Below are positions 1 through 6,518 of a stretch of 10,547 nucleotides of DNA, piece by piece. The notes beneath the pieces are model-generated. The model was given only the letters and a program-made list of their open reading frames with translations, searched no databases and was not told the origin of the DNA. The DNA lies in assembly GCA_903832475.1 (NCBI GenBank), contig CAILBQ010000761.1:1-10547 (forward strand), written 5' to 3'. The first letter of the stretch is position 1. Every line of letters starts with the position of its first letter. Origin of the DNA: an uncultured Acidobacteriota bacterium. GTDB lineage: Bacteria; Acidobacteriota; Terriglobia; Terriglobales; Acidobacteriaceae. Position numbers and translations under genes: made by a program.

Positions 1-545
1 GTGGAACGCCGCGCCTGGTGACGCAGAATCCATCCTCGTATTTTCATAGCTGGTCTCCCGATGGCAAGACCATCGCTTTCACGCGGCCTCACCCAGGTGG
101 TGGAGACATCTTCAGCATTTCTGTCGAAGGCGGCGCAGAAACGCGCCTCACCACCACCCAGGGCGTCAGCGATGATCCGGATTACTCTCCAGATGGAAAG
201 TACATTTACTTCAACTCCGATCGAGCTGGCGGTTTGATGCAGATCTGGCGCATGGATGCCGATGGCAGTCATCCGGAGCAGATCACTTCCGATGAAGCAG
301 ACAACTGGACGCCGCATCCCTCGCCGGACGGAAAGTGGATCGCCATTCTGACCTATGACAAGAGCGTTACGGGACACCCGGTGAACAAGGAAATTTCTCT
401 GCGCTTGATATCGGTGAAGGATCGCCAAATACATACCTTGGTAGACCTGCTAGGAGGCAGCGGCACCTTCAATGTGCCGGACTGGTCCCCGGACAGCGGC
501 CACCTTGCCTTCGTCAGCTATCAATTCGTCTATCCAGAAAAGTGA
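1..545 (+). CDS. TolB-like PD40 beta-propeller protein, 3' end only
   Basis: The reading frame is open to the left edge, so the start lies outside. The first in-window residues (GTPRLVTQNPSS) already read as the end of a propeller blade, and the GTG at 18 is therefore probably an internal Val. The visible 180 or so residues hold repeated PD40/WD40-like blade motifs. Counting from the GTG, SPDG lies at residues 13-16, 57-60 and 102-105, with a degenerate SPDS at 157-160; each is followed by a hydrophobic strand (IAF, IYF, IAI, LAF). Known family: TolB-type six-bladed propellers, usually exported to the periplasm. The pattern YFHSWSPDG, GLMQIWRMDADG, SYDK..GHP.NK and WSPDS..AFVSY matches a stand-alone TolB-like family common in Acidobacteriota and Bacteroidota. 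No Pal, TolA or TolQR gene is present, so true Tol-Pal function should not be assumed. The gene ends at TGA 543-545, about where this family normally ends. Confidence 0.85.
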   Translation, partial: GTPRLVTQNPSSYFHSWSPDGKTIAFTRPHPGGGDIFSISVEGGAETRLTTTQGVSDDPDYSPDGKYIYFNSDRAGGLMQIWRMDADGSHPEQITSDEADNWTPHPSPDGKWIAILTYDKSVTGHPVNKEISLRLISVKDRQIHTLVDLLGGSGTFNVPDWSPDSGHLAFVSYQFVYPEK

Positions 546-692
546 TGACCTGGGAAAAACCCCTACGGCCCGTCTTTTCACGTTTCGATACGATCCTGAC
601 ATTTCTCCGGCTTTCCGCTCTTGCAAACAACCTATCGGCATTTTCGAGACTCCCATGGATGAGACAAGCAATCAGGCGGGAGAAGTTCGTTC
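546..692. other. Intergenic region upstream of treY
   Basis: This 147-base gap lies between the propeller gene and treY. I see no good terminator hairpin with a T-run and no convincing -35/-10 pair. Two overlapping + frames cross it, but they run into the treY coding sequence in another frame and have no family resemblance, so I treat the gap as non-coding. A purine-rich ribosome binding site (GCGGGAGAAG, about 677-686) sits just before treY. Read-through from the propeller gene is possible. Confidence 0.5.
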
Positions 693-3338
693 ATGCGCAA
701 GCCCCTTTCAGCGACCTACCGAATTCAATTACATGCCAAATTCAACTTCGATGCGGCCGCGGCCATCGCCGATTATCTGTCAGAGCTGGGTATTTCTCAT
801 GCGTACATGTCACCGTACTTGCAGACCGCGGCTGGCAGCACACACGGCTATGATGTAGCCGATTTCAAGTCCATCAATAAGGAGCTCGGCGGCGCTGAAG
901 CACAGGCGCGTTTCTGCAAACGGCTGGGTGAAAACGGCCTGGGGCAGATCCTCGATATTGTGCCCAATCACATGTCGCTCACGCAGAACAATCCCTACTG
1001 GCGTGATGTCCTTGAGAACGGCCCCGAGAGCCGGTATGCAAGCTATTTCGACATGGACTGGGAGACCGGCGAAGCGCGCATGCGCAACAAGGTGCTGCTT
1101 CCCATCCTCGAGAATCAGTATGGCGTTGTGCTCAAGAATCGGGGCGTACAACTGGAACGCAAGGGGGCGCGATTCGAGATCACGCATGCGGGAAACTGCC
1201 TGCCAGTTGCTCCAGCGTCGATGTCTGGGTTTCTGGCGTCTGCGGCGCGCATTTTGCGATCGGACAAGCTGGCCTTTTTAGCTGACTCCTTTGGGCGGCA
1301 GGTGCATCAAGACAGCGATGACAGCATGGCGATGTTTCGCCTGCAGCGTGACAAGAACGTTCTCTTGCGCCTGCTGGACGACTATATCGCTGAAGACGGA
1401 CAGGCTCTGGATGCAATCGATGAAGCCATCGCATCGATCAATAACGATCCTGGCGTTCTCGATGAATTTCTGCAAAAGCAGCACTACCGGCTTGCCTACT
1501 GGAGGGCAGCCGATCAAGACCTGGGGTATCGGCGTTTTTTTGATGTCAATACCTTGATCGGCATGCGCGTTGAGCGTGAGCACGTCTTCCTCGAAACGCA
1601 TGAGTTGATCTTGGACTGGCTGCGGCGTGGTGTGTTGGATGGTGTTCGCGCAGATCATGCGGATGGTTTGCGTGATCCGCAACGATACTTTGAGCGGCTG
1701 CGCGAACATGCGCCGGACGCCTATATTGTCGCGGAGAAAATTGTCGCGCGCAACGAAACGCTTCCACCGGGCTGGCCGGTAGCGGGCACGACCGGATACG
1801 AATTTCTTAACCTCATGAATGGGCTTTTCGCCTCGCCGGACGGCCTCATCTCGCTGGAGGCGTTCTACGCAGAGTTGCTTGGCCAGACGACAGACTACCC
1901 CGCCTTAGTGCATGACAAGAAGATCGCCGTCACGGCGGAAGGCCTGGGCAGTGATGTGAATTGGCTGAGTTCCATTTTCGTCGAGATTTGCGAAGCAGAT
2001 CCGGATCATCGCGACCACACGCGCGCCCATATTCGCCATGCCATTCGAGAAGTGGCTGCATGTTTTCAGGTGTATCGCACCTATGTCTCTCCAGAGAGAG
2101 ATGAGATTTCCGAAATCGATGCGGCGGTCATCCAAACAGCGATTGATGTTGGAGCGGCTTACCGACCTGACATTGACCGCGGGCTGTATGACTTCATCGG
2201 CGATGTTCTGCTGTTGCGCAAGCGCGGCGCGCTGGAATCGGAATTCCTACTGCGCTTTCAGCAGTTCACCAGCCCGGTGATGGCCAAGGGACTCGAAGAT
2301 ACGGCTCTCTATTGCTACAACCGCCTCGTCGGATTGAATGATGTAGGCAGTAACCTCGCCAATCCCACTGTAACCATCGACGATTTTCATCGCGCGTGCG
2401 CTTACAACCAGCAACATCAGCCCCAAACGATGTTGACCCTGACGACCCACGATACCAAGCGCGGCGAAGATGTGCGCGCGCGCCTGATGGTGTTGAGCGA
2501 AATACCTCTGGAGTTTGCACAGGTCATCCGCCATTGGTTTGACATGAATACCCTCCACCGCAAAAGCAATGTTCCCGATCCCAATACCGAATATTTGTAT
2601 TACCAAACGCTGATCGGAGCTTGGCCTATTGATGCAGAGCGCGCCAACGCGTACATGATCAAAGCGACGCGCGAAGCCAAGCAACAGACGTCGTGGGTTC
2701 ATAACAACTCGGCTTTTGAGACTGGCCTCCAGGAGTTCATCAAGGCAACGCTCGGTGACGAAGACTTCTGCAACGAGGTCAGTGGCTTTGTACGTCAAAT
2801 TCAAAACGCGGGCTATTCCAATTCTCTGACGCAAACGCTGTTGAAGTACGCGTCTCCAGGCGTACCTGACCTTTACCAAGGAGCAGAGCTATGGGATCTC
2901 CGCTTGGTGGACCCTGACAATCGAACTCCGGTCGACTACGACCGTCGCAGGCAGTTGCTGCGTGAGATGCAGCATTTATCCATCGATCAGATCCTGGCCC
3001 GGATGGATGACGGAATGCCAAAACTTTTTGTTATCCAGCGAGCACTCCAGGTGCGGCGAGAGCATGCCGTTTCCTTCGGTCCGAACGGAGAGTACACGCC
3101 GCTTCTCGCCCGCGGTGAAAAGCAGCAGCACGTGGTTGCATTTCTTCGTGGCGCCGATGTGGCCGTGGTCGTACCCCGACTGTCCTCACGCCTAACTGAT
3201 TGGCAGAAGACCGAGATCAGCTTACCCTCAGGCACTTGGACGAACGCATTTACAGGAGCCGAATTGGCGGGGGGCGCTGTGGCAGCGGAAACACTGTTTT
3301 CTCAGTTCCCAGTGGCGTTGCTGACCAGGAGATCTTAG
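693..3338 (+). CDS. treY: Maltooligosyltrehalose synthase (GH13)
   Basis: The enzyme turns the reducing-end alpha-1,4 bond of maltooligosaccharides into an alpha,alpha-1,1 bond, giving maltooligosyl-trehalose in the cytoplasm. TreZ then releases trehalose (the TreYZ route). The 881-residue protein starts with the family N-terminus (TYRIQLH, residues 8-14) and STHGYDV at 49-55, then has ILDIVPNHM at 86-94. The GH13 catalytic set is visible: nucleophile Asp321 in GVRADHADGL, acid/base Glu348 in IVAEKI, and the third carboxylate Asp587 in THDTKR. GTTGYEFLN (365-373), KGLEDTALY (532-540), and SPGVPDLYQGAELWD with LVDPDNR near the C-terminus are TreY hallmarks that separate it from amylases and TreZ. 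The ATG follows a purine-rich site (GCGGGAGAAG) at a spacing of about seven bases, and the family alignment begins right there. Length is within the bacterial range. No treZ or glgX is adjacent in the window. Confidence 0.96.
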   Translation: MRKPLSATYRIQLHAKFNFDAAAAIADYLSELGISHAYMSPYLQTAAGSTHGYDVADFKSINKELGGAEAQARFCKRLGENGLGQILDIVPNHMSLTQNNPYWRDVLENGPESRYASYFDMDWETGEARMRNKVLLPILENQYGVVLKNRGVQLERKGARFEITHAGNCLPVAPASMSGFLASAARILRSDKLAFLADSFGRQVHQDSDDSMAMFRLQRDKNVLLRLLDDYIAEDGQALDAIDEAIASINNDPGVLDEFLQKQHYRLAYWRAADQDLGYRRFFDVNTLIGMRVEREHVFLETHELILDWLRRGVLDGVRADHADGLRDPQRYFERLREHAPDAYIVAEKIVARNETLPPGWPVAGTTGYEFLNLMNGLFASPDGLISLEAFYAELLGQTTDYPALVHDKKIAVTAEGLGSDVNWLSSIFVEICEADPDHRDHTRAHIRHAIREVAACFQVYRTYVSPERDEISEIDAAVIQTAIDVGAAYRPDIDRGLYDFIGDVLLLRKRGALESEFLLRFQQFTSPVMAKGLEDTALYCYNRLVGLNDVGSNLANPTVTIDDFHRACAYNQQHQPQTMLTLTTHDTKRGEDVRARLMVLSEIPLEFAQVIRHWFDMNTLHRKSNVPDPNTEYLYYQTLIGAWPIDAERANAYMIKATREAKQQTSWVHNNSAFETGLQEFIKATLGDEDFCNEVSGFVRQIQNAGYSNSLTQTLLKYASPGVPDLYQGAELWDLRLVDPDNRTPVDYDRRRQLLREMQHLSIDQILARMDDGMPKLFVIQRALQVRREHAVSFGPNGEYTPLLARGEKQQHVVAFLRGADVAVVVPRLSSRLTDWQKTEISLPSGTWTNAFTGAELAGGAVAAETLFSQFPVALLTRRS

Positions 3339-3378
3339 TTCTCCGCTCACCCGCAAGCAACGATGAAGCTCAGTCTCT

Positions 3379-3418
3379 TTGGCGCGGGCGGGCAGGCCCC
3401 GGCGCCAACGCTTTTATT
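3379..3418 (+). terminator. Probable rho-independent terminator after treY
   Basis: The outer arms TTGGCGC (3379-3385) and GCGCCAA (3402-3408) pair over seven bases. A bulge and a further GGG/CCC pairing follow inside a GC-rich loop region. TTTTATT follows at 3412-3418, separated from the stem by CGC. The stem is strong, but the three-base gap and the A in the T-run make it less than ideal. It lies 41 bases after the treY stop and 119 bases before the next gene, which suits a boundary between transcription units. Confidence 0.5.
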
Positions 3419-3537
3419 AAGCAATATTGCCCCTCGTCGTTCACGTCTTCCTGAAGTCTCGCATCGAACTGAATTGCAGTCTGGAAAAGAAACACCAACG
3501 AAGCGATTGGAATCTCAACGTGGAGAAATATACATTT
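3419..3537. other. Leader region of the lipoprotein gene
   Basis: This stretch lies between the treY terminator and the lipoprotein start and should contain the lipoprotein promoter. I could not pick a -35/-10 pair with confidence. A perfect ten-base palindrome, GCAATATTGC, is at 3421-3430. GGAGAAA at 3522-3528 serves as the ribosome binding site. The lipoprotein frame is open through most of this stretch, from 3427, but the extra 37 codons would bury the signal peptide and are unlikely to be translated. Confidence 0.4.
3522..3528 (+). promoter_or_regulatory. Ribosome binding site fixing the lipoprotein start
   Basis: GGAG followed by AAA ends about 10-12 bases before the ATG at 3538. This favours that ATG over the in-frame upstream start at 3427, which would add 37 residues in front of a textbook lipoprotein signal peptide. 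Confidence 0.55.
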
Positions 3538-5073
3538 ATGAAACCAACGACATTGGCTACAGCTTCTGCAGTTTTCGCGATTGCCCTCTTGTTAGGCATC
3601 GCCGGGTGCAAAAAATCTCCAGATCAGACGGCCCAGAACGGACAGCCACAAGATCAAACGGCAGCGGCGACGACACCGGATCAGGGAGATCCAGCCAACG
3701 CAAATCTGGCTCCGGTTCCCGACACGACAACGCAGGCAGCGGCGCCCGAGCCCGCGGCAGGAACCACCACCACGGCGCGGAGGCACCGCAGGGACGCCGA
3801 TGCTTCTGGAGGCGACCAGGATCAAGGCTACGATCAGGGATCGGGCGACCAGGATTATAGCGAGGCTGCATATACTCCCACACCGGCCACCTACGCGCCA
3901 CAGCCCCCGCCAGAACTGCCTGAATACCAGCAACCGCCCATTCCTGCTCCTGGCTATATCTGGACGCCCGGTTATTGGTACTACGGTTCAGAAGGCTACT
4001 ACTGGGTTCCAGGAGCATGGACTCAACCTCCCTACGAGGGAGCACTTTGGACCCCTGGCTACTGGGGTTTCCGCGGCGGACGTTTCGCCTTCTTCCATGG
4101 ATACTGGGGCCGCTACGTCGGCTTTTACGGCGGAATTGATTATGGATTCGGATATGCAGGACGGGGTTACCAAGGCGGCTACTGGAATGGCGATCACTTT
4201 GCCTACAACCGAGCCGTAAATAACATCAGCAATGTTCACATCACGAATGTGTACAACCGGACCATCGTGAACACCACGACCATCAACAACACGACCATCA
4301 ATCGGGTCAGCTACAACGGCGGCCCTCACGGAGTGCCGGTTCGACCGAGCGCCCGGGAAGTAGCTGCTTTCCGCGCCCCGCATGCACCGCCGATGGCGGC
4401 CCAGCTGCAACTGGCCAAGGTAGCGGCCACCAACCGTGCGCAGTTGGCTTCGGTAAACAAGGGTCGTCCTGCTGAGGTGGCGGCAGCGCGGCCCATTCCT
4501 GCCGATAAGGGAATCAAACCGGCTCCGGTGATGCGTCCGCAGGTGCGGGCAGCAAATCAACCTGCAGGCCGGCCTGAACCAAACAATGCGCGGCCTGAAC
4601 CAAACAATGCAAAACCAGGCAGTCCGGCAGGACCACAAGGCAATCACCCCGCAGCCAACGAAAATCGACCGGTAGCGGCGAAGCCGGGTCGACCGAATGA
4701 GCCGACAGCTCATCCCGAAACGCGACCCGGCGCGCAGCCTGCACCAGGCCGGCCAACTCCTGAAAATCACACCCGGCCCGGACAGCCGGCTCATCCTGCT
4801 CCAGAAGCCAAGCCGGCCCCGCAAGCCCGGCCTGAGGCACGACCCCAAACAAGGCCCGAGGCGCGCCCCGCACAACCAGCCCGTCCAGAAGCACGCCCTG
4901 CGCAACCAGCCCGTCCCGAAACGCGTCCAACTCAACCGGCTCGGCCTGAGGCGCGTCCGGCCCCAAAGCCCGCACCGAAACCGGAAGCCTCGCGTCCAGC
5001 TCAGCCGGCCCACCCCGCGGAGAGAAAACCGGCAGAACGTCCAAATCCGAACGAACATCCAAAACCTGAATAG
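3538..5073 (+). CDS. WxPGxW-repeat lipoprotein with Pro/Ala/Arg-rich tail
   Basis: A 511-residue exported protein. The signal peptide MKPTTLATAS is followed by a hydrophobic core and the lipobox IAGC, with Cys24 as the lipidation site. Residues 25-130 are a Gln/Asp/Thr/Pro-rich linker that includes a basic patch (RRHRR, 81-85). Three aromatic motifs follow: WTPGYW (142-147), WVPGAW (156-161) and WTPGYW (171-176). They match the WXXGXW (YXWGXW) repeat family. Residues 177-226 are Gly/Tyr/Phe-rich. Residues 228-258 are Asn/Thr/Ile-rich, ending NRVSYNGG, a segment I have seen in such proteins. The remaining 245 or so residues are low-complexity Pro/Ala/Arg/Gln with short tandem repeats. The +2 residue after Cys is Lys rather than Asp, so outer-membrane sorting is plausible (inference). 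The function of the family is unknown. The start was chosen from the signal peptide and ribosome binding site. A strong terminator follows 20 bases after the stop, and with the hairpin upstream this suggests a single-gene unit. Confidence 0.88.
   Translation: MKPTTLATASAVFAIALLLGIAGCKKSPDQTAQNGQPQDQTAAATTPDQGDPANANLAPVPDTTTQAAAPEPAAGTTTTARRHRRDADASGGDQDQGYDQGSGDQDYSEAAYTPTPATYAPQPPPELPEYQQPPIPAPGYIWTPGYWYYGSEGYYWVPGAWTQPPYEGALWTPGYWGFRGGRFAFFHGYWGRYVGFYGGIDYGFGYAGRGYQGGYWNGDHFAYNRAVNNISNVHITNVYNRTIVNTTTINNTTINRVSYNGGPHGVPVRPSAREVAAFRAPHAPPMAAQLQLAKVAATNRAQLASVNKGRPAEVAAARPIPADKGIKPAPVMRPQVRAANQPAGRPEPNNARPEPNNAKPGSPAGPQGNHPAANENRPVAAKPGRPNEPTAHPETRPGAQPAPGRPTPENHTRPGQPAHPAPEAKPAPQARPEARPQTRPEARPAQPARPEARPAQPARPETRPTQPARPEARPAPKPAPKPEASRPAQPAHPAERKPAERPNPNEHPKPE
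4570..4610 (+). repeat. 21-base tandem repeat inside the lipoprotein gene
   Basis: CGGCCTGAACCAAACAATGC occurs at 4570-4589 and again at 4591-4610 with no mismatch, giving RPEPNNA twice. The identity at DNA level, silent positions included, points to recent slippage or duplication. Confidence 0.85.
4861..4980 (+). repeat. Four degenerate 30-base repeats in the lipoprotein tail
   Basis: Units at 4861-4890, 4891-4920, 4921-4950 and 4951-4980 each encode ten residues close to ARPAQPARPE. The third unit starts TRPTQ and the fourth breaks down into ARPAPKP. The unit before them (4831-4860, PEARPQTRPE) is a more diverged relative. The repeats stay in frame, so copy-number changes would alter tail length without breaking the protein. 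Confidence 0.8.
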
Positions 5074-5093
5074 TTTTCTCCTGTAAAAGACGT

Positions 5094-5126
5094 GGCGCGC
5101 TACCTCAGGGTGGCGCGCCTTTTTTT
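5094..5126 (+). terminator. Strong intrinsic terminator after the lipoprotein gene
   Basis: GGCGCGC (5094-5100) pairs perfectly with GCGCGCC (5113-5119). The stem continues inward through a T-G wobble, A-T and two C-G pairs, leaving a four-base TCAG loop. That gives 11 pairs followed directly by seven Ts (5120-5126). It is the clearest terminator in the window. Confidence 0.93.
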
Positions 5127-5145
5127 CGCAAGCCGTATCTTAACT

Positions 5146-5159
5146 AGGAGGAAGAGGAG
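5146..5159 (+). promoter_or_regulatory. Doubled ribosome binding site before the DinB-family gene
   Basis: AGGAGG (5146-5151) and GAGGAG (5154-5159) lie in tandem upstream of the ATG at 5168. The second, with eight bases of spacing, is the better placed. This implies efficient initiation at that ATG. Confidence 0.7.
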
Positions 5160-5167
5160 TTCCTTTC

Positions 5168-5644
5168 ATGCACAGCGATATTCTTTTACGAAAACAACTG
5201 GTCAAGCTGCTGACGTCCGGCGAAGCGCACGCCGATTTTGACAAAGCCATCGACGCGCTCCCCGAGGAACTGAGAGGGAAAGTCCCGGATGGTGGCGAAC
5301 ATTCGCCCTGGCAGTTGCTGGAGCACATGCGCATTGCGCTGTGGGACATCCTGGAGTTTTCTCGCGACTTGAAGCACAAATCGCCCAAGTGGCCTGAGGA
5401 ATATTGGCCGAAGCAGTCTGCGCCTGGATCGGCCTCCGACTGGGAAAAGAGCGTCAAGGAGTATAAGACGCTCATCCAGGGCATGAGCGATCTAGTCAGT
5501 GACGAGTCTGTGGACTTGTTTGCCAAAATCCCGCATGGGGACGGTCAGACCGTCCTTCGCGAGGCTCTGCTGGTGGCCGACCACAATGCGTACCATGTCG
5601 GCCAGCTGGTACTGACGCGCAAACTGCTGGGCGCCTGGGGCTGA
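5168..5644 (+). CDS. DinB-family putative metal-dependent protein
   Basis: A 158-residue four-helix-bundle protein of the DinB/YfiT-like superfamily. Three His residues that normally bind a divalent metal are visible: His53 in LLEHMR, and His139 and His143 in ADHNAYHVGQL. The last motif near the C-terminus is diagnostic. Family members are often thiol-dependent transferases or damage-inducible proteins of unknown reaction, so no substrate can be given here. No signal peptide is seen, so it is probably cytoplasmic. Length is normal for the family. The gene follows a strong terminator by only 41 bases, so its promoter must be compact or overlap the terminator region. It converges on the EF-P gene with 44 bases between the stops. 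The name should not be read as DNA polymerase IV, which shares only the symbol. Confidence 0.9.
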   Translation: MHSDILLRKQLVKLLTSGEAHADFDKAIDALPEELRGKVPDGGEHSPWQLLEHMRIALWDILEFSRDLKHKSPKWPEEYWPKQSAPGSASDWEKSVKEYKTLIQGMSDLVSDESVDLFAKIPHGDGQTVLREALLVADHNAYHVGQLVLTRKLLGAWG

Positions 5645-5670
5645 CTAGAGCTTCAACACGAATTGGCTGA

Positions 5671-5703
5671 GTTGGCCGGGCGGAGCAATCAGGCCCGGCC
5701 GAC
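5671..5703. other. Stem-loop between convergent dinB-like and efp genes
   Basis: GGCCGGGC (5674-5681) and GCCCGGCC (5693-5700) form a perfect eight-pair stem. It is extended by a T-G wobble, T-A and G-C at the base on the + strand, with an 11-base loop. It starts 26 bases after the DinB-family stop and overlaps the last codons of the EF-P gene. Neither strand has a T-run after the stem, so it is not a standard intrinsic terminator. It might still slow polymerase or protect transcript ends (inference). Confidence 0.45.
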
Positions 5704-6264
5704 AAACTCCCTGGTTTCCGTGGAAACCTTGACCTTCTCGCCCTGTTTAATGAAGAACGGAACACGAATTTCTATGCCGGTTTCAAGCTTCGCCGGCTTA
5801 GTGACGGCCCCGCTGGCGGTGTCCCCCCGAACGCCCGGTTCGGTGTACGTAACTTCGAGTTCGACTTGGGCGGGCATCTGCAGGCCGATCGGATTGCCGT
5901 TGAACTTGTGCAGTTGAACGATAGCGCCCTCCAATAAATAGTCCAGCGCGTCCCCCACCATATCGCCTGTAAGTGTCACCGTTTCAAAGCTTTCCTGGTC
6001 AAGGAAGTAGGACCCGTCGTTATCGCTGTAGAGATAGGACGCGTCCACCATCTCGAGGTCGGGTTCTTTGAATTTGTCGCCGGCCTTGAACGTCTTGTCA
6101 AACACTGCGCGGGTAATCAGGTTGCGCATCTTGAGGCGGACGAGCGTCTGGCCGCCGCGCGCAGTAGGTGTGGATACCTCCACGTCGAGACAATAATAAG
6201 GGGCGTTTTCAAATTCAAAATACATCTTGCGTTTGATTTCAATCGCTTCAAGCAATGCAGCCAT
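5689..6264 (-). CDS. efp: Elongation factor P with YeiP/EfpL-like loop
   Basis: EF-P binds between the P and E sites of ribosomes stalled on polyproline and helps peptide bond formation. The 191-residue protein has the three expected domains: KOW-like domain I (about 1-67), OB domain II (about 70-130, with YLYSD at 78-81) and OB domain III (about 133-190). The EF-P signature GDTASGAVTKPAKLETG lies at 147-163. The odd part is the loop that normally carries the modified Lys34: here it reads STPTARGGQT (31-40), with Arg36 at the tip and no Lys. E. coli YeiP/EfpL has a similar SPTARGA loop, and EIKRKM near the N-terminus and VGRA at the C-terminus also recall YeiP. Domain III, however, is like ordinary EF-P. 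The ATG at 6264 has AAGGA five bases upstream. No EpmA/EpmB, EarP or YmfI-type modifier gene is in the window. I am sure of the superfamily and less sure of the subgroup. Confidence 0.93.
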   Translation of the reverse strand: MAALLEAIEIKRKMYFEFENAPYYCLDVEVSTPTARGGQTLVRLKMRNLITRAVFDKTFKAGDKFKEPDLEMVDASYLYSDNDGSYFLDQESFETVTLTGDMVGDALDYLLEGAIVQLHKFNGNPIGLQMPAQVELEVTYTEPGVRGDTASGAVTKPAKLETGIEIRVPFFIKQGEKVKVSTETREFVGRA

Positions 6265-6518
6265 GACTGTCCTTTAGATGGTTCGGCCCGCGGTTCCCTG
6301 CGGCAAGCCTCAGAATATCAGGCAAATGCGTGTTGCCGGGAGGCGGACGACGTAAGCCGATTTCGCCGGGAACCGAAAATCCTGAAAATGCGTTGTCAGT
6401 AACACACGAAAAGTCAGGGGGACACTGCTACACTCAGCGGCAGCCATCCACAAACCTGATTGTTGCGGATCCAGCGCCAGGGCGAATTCTTCCCCTCGCG
6501 CACCGGAAGTGAGAAGCG
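6265..6518. other. Divergent intergenic region between efp and the permease genes
   Basis: These 254 bases must hold the promoters of both divergent units. On the + strand, TGCTACACT (6426-6434) fits an extended -10 (TGn then TAnnnT), but no good -35 lies 16-18 bases upstream. An inverted repeat, CGGTTCCC (6291-6298) and GGGAACCG (6368-6375), is spaced by 69 bases and could be chance. A 60-codon + frame from 6330 has no ribosome binding site and no recognisable content, so I do not call it a gene. Confidence 0.5.
6426..6434 (+). promoter_or_regulatory. Candidate extended -10 for the permease genes
   Basis: TGCTACACT matches the TGn plus TAnnnT pattern of extended -10 promoters and lies 84 bases before the first permease start. 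The lack of a recognisable -35 and the shortness of the motif keep this tentative. Confidence 0.25.

Noticed and set aside
472..858. Two + strand frames spanning the gap before treY
   Set aside because: They end inside treY in the wrong frame, lack family resemblance and lack a ribosome binding site.
2247..2879. A 210-codon - strand frame inside treY
   Set aside because: It is opposite the conserved third catalytic region of TreY and has no recognisable domain.
3427..3537. Upstream extension of the lipoprotein by 37 codons
   Set aside because: It would place a charged stretch before a textbook lipoprotein signal peptide. The ATG at 3538 has GGAGAAA upstream and begins MKPTT directly before the hydrophobic core.
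4570..4980. A CRISPR array from the repeats in this region
   Set aside because: The repeats are in-frame, lack unique spacers, and encode a Pro/Arg-rich protein tail. No cas genes are present.
3988..5058. A 356-codon - strand frame opposite the lipoprotein gene
   Set aside because: It is Arg/Cys/Trp-rich low-complexity sequence that mirrors the Pro/Ala/Arg repeat tail. There is no signal, motif or convincing start.
6291..6375. CGGTTCCC / GGGAACCG inverted repeat as an operator
   Set aside because: Eight bases spaced by 69 in a 254-base region is within what chance can give, and no second copy supports a regulator site.
6330..6512. A 60-codon + frame just before the first permease gene
   Set aside because: It has a GTG start with no ribosome binding site, unremarkable composition and no known motif. 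The region is better explained as promoter and leader.
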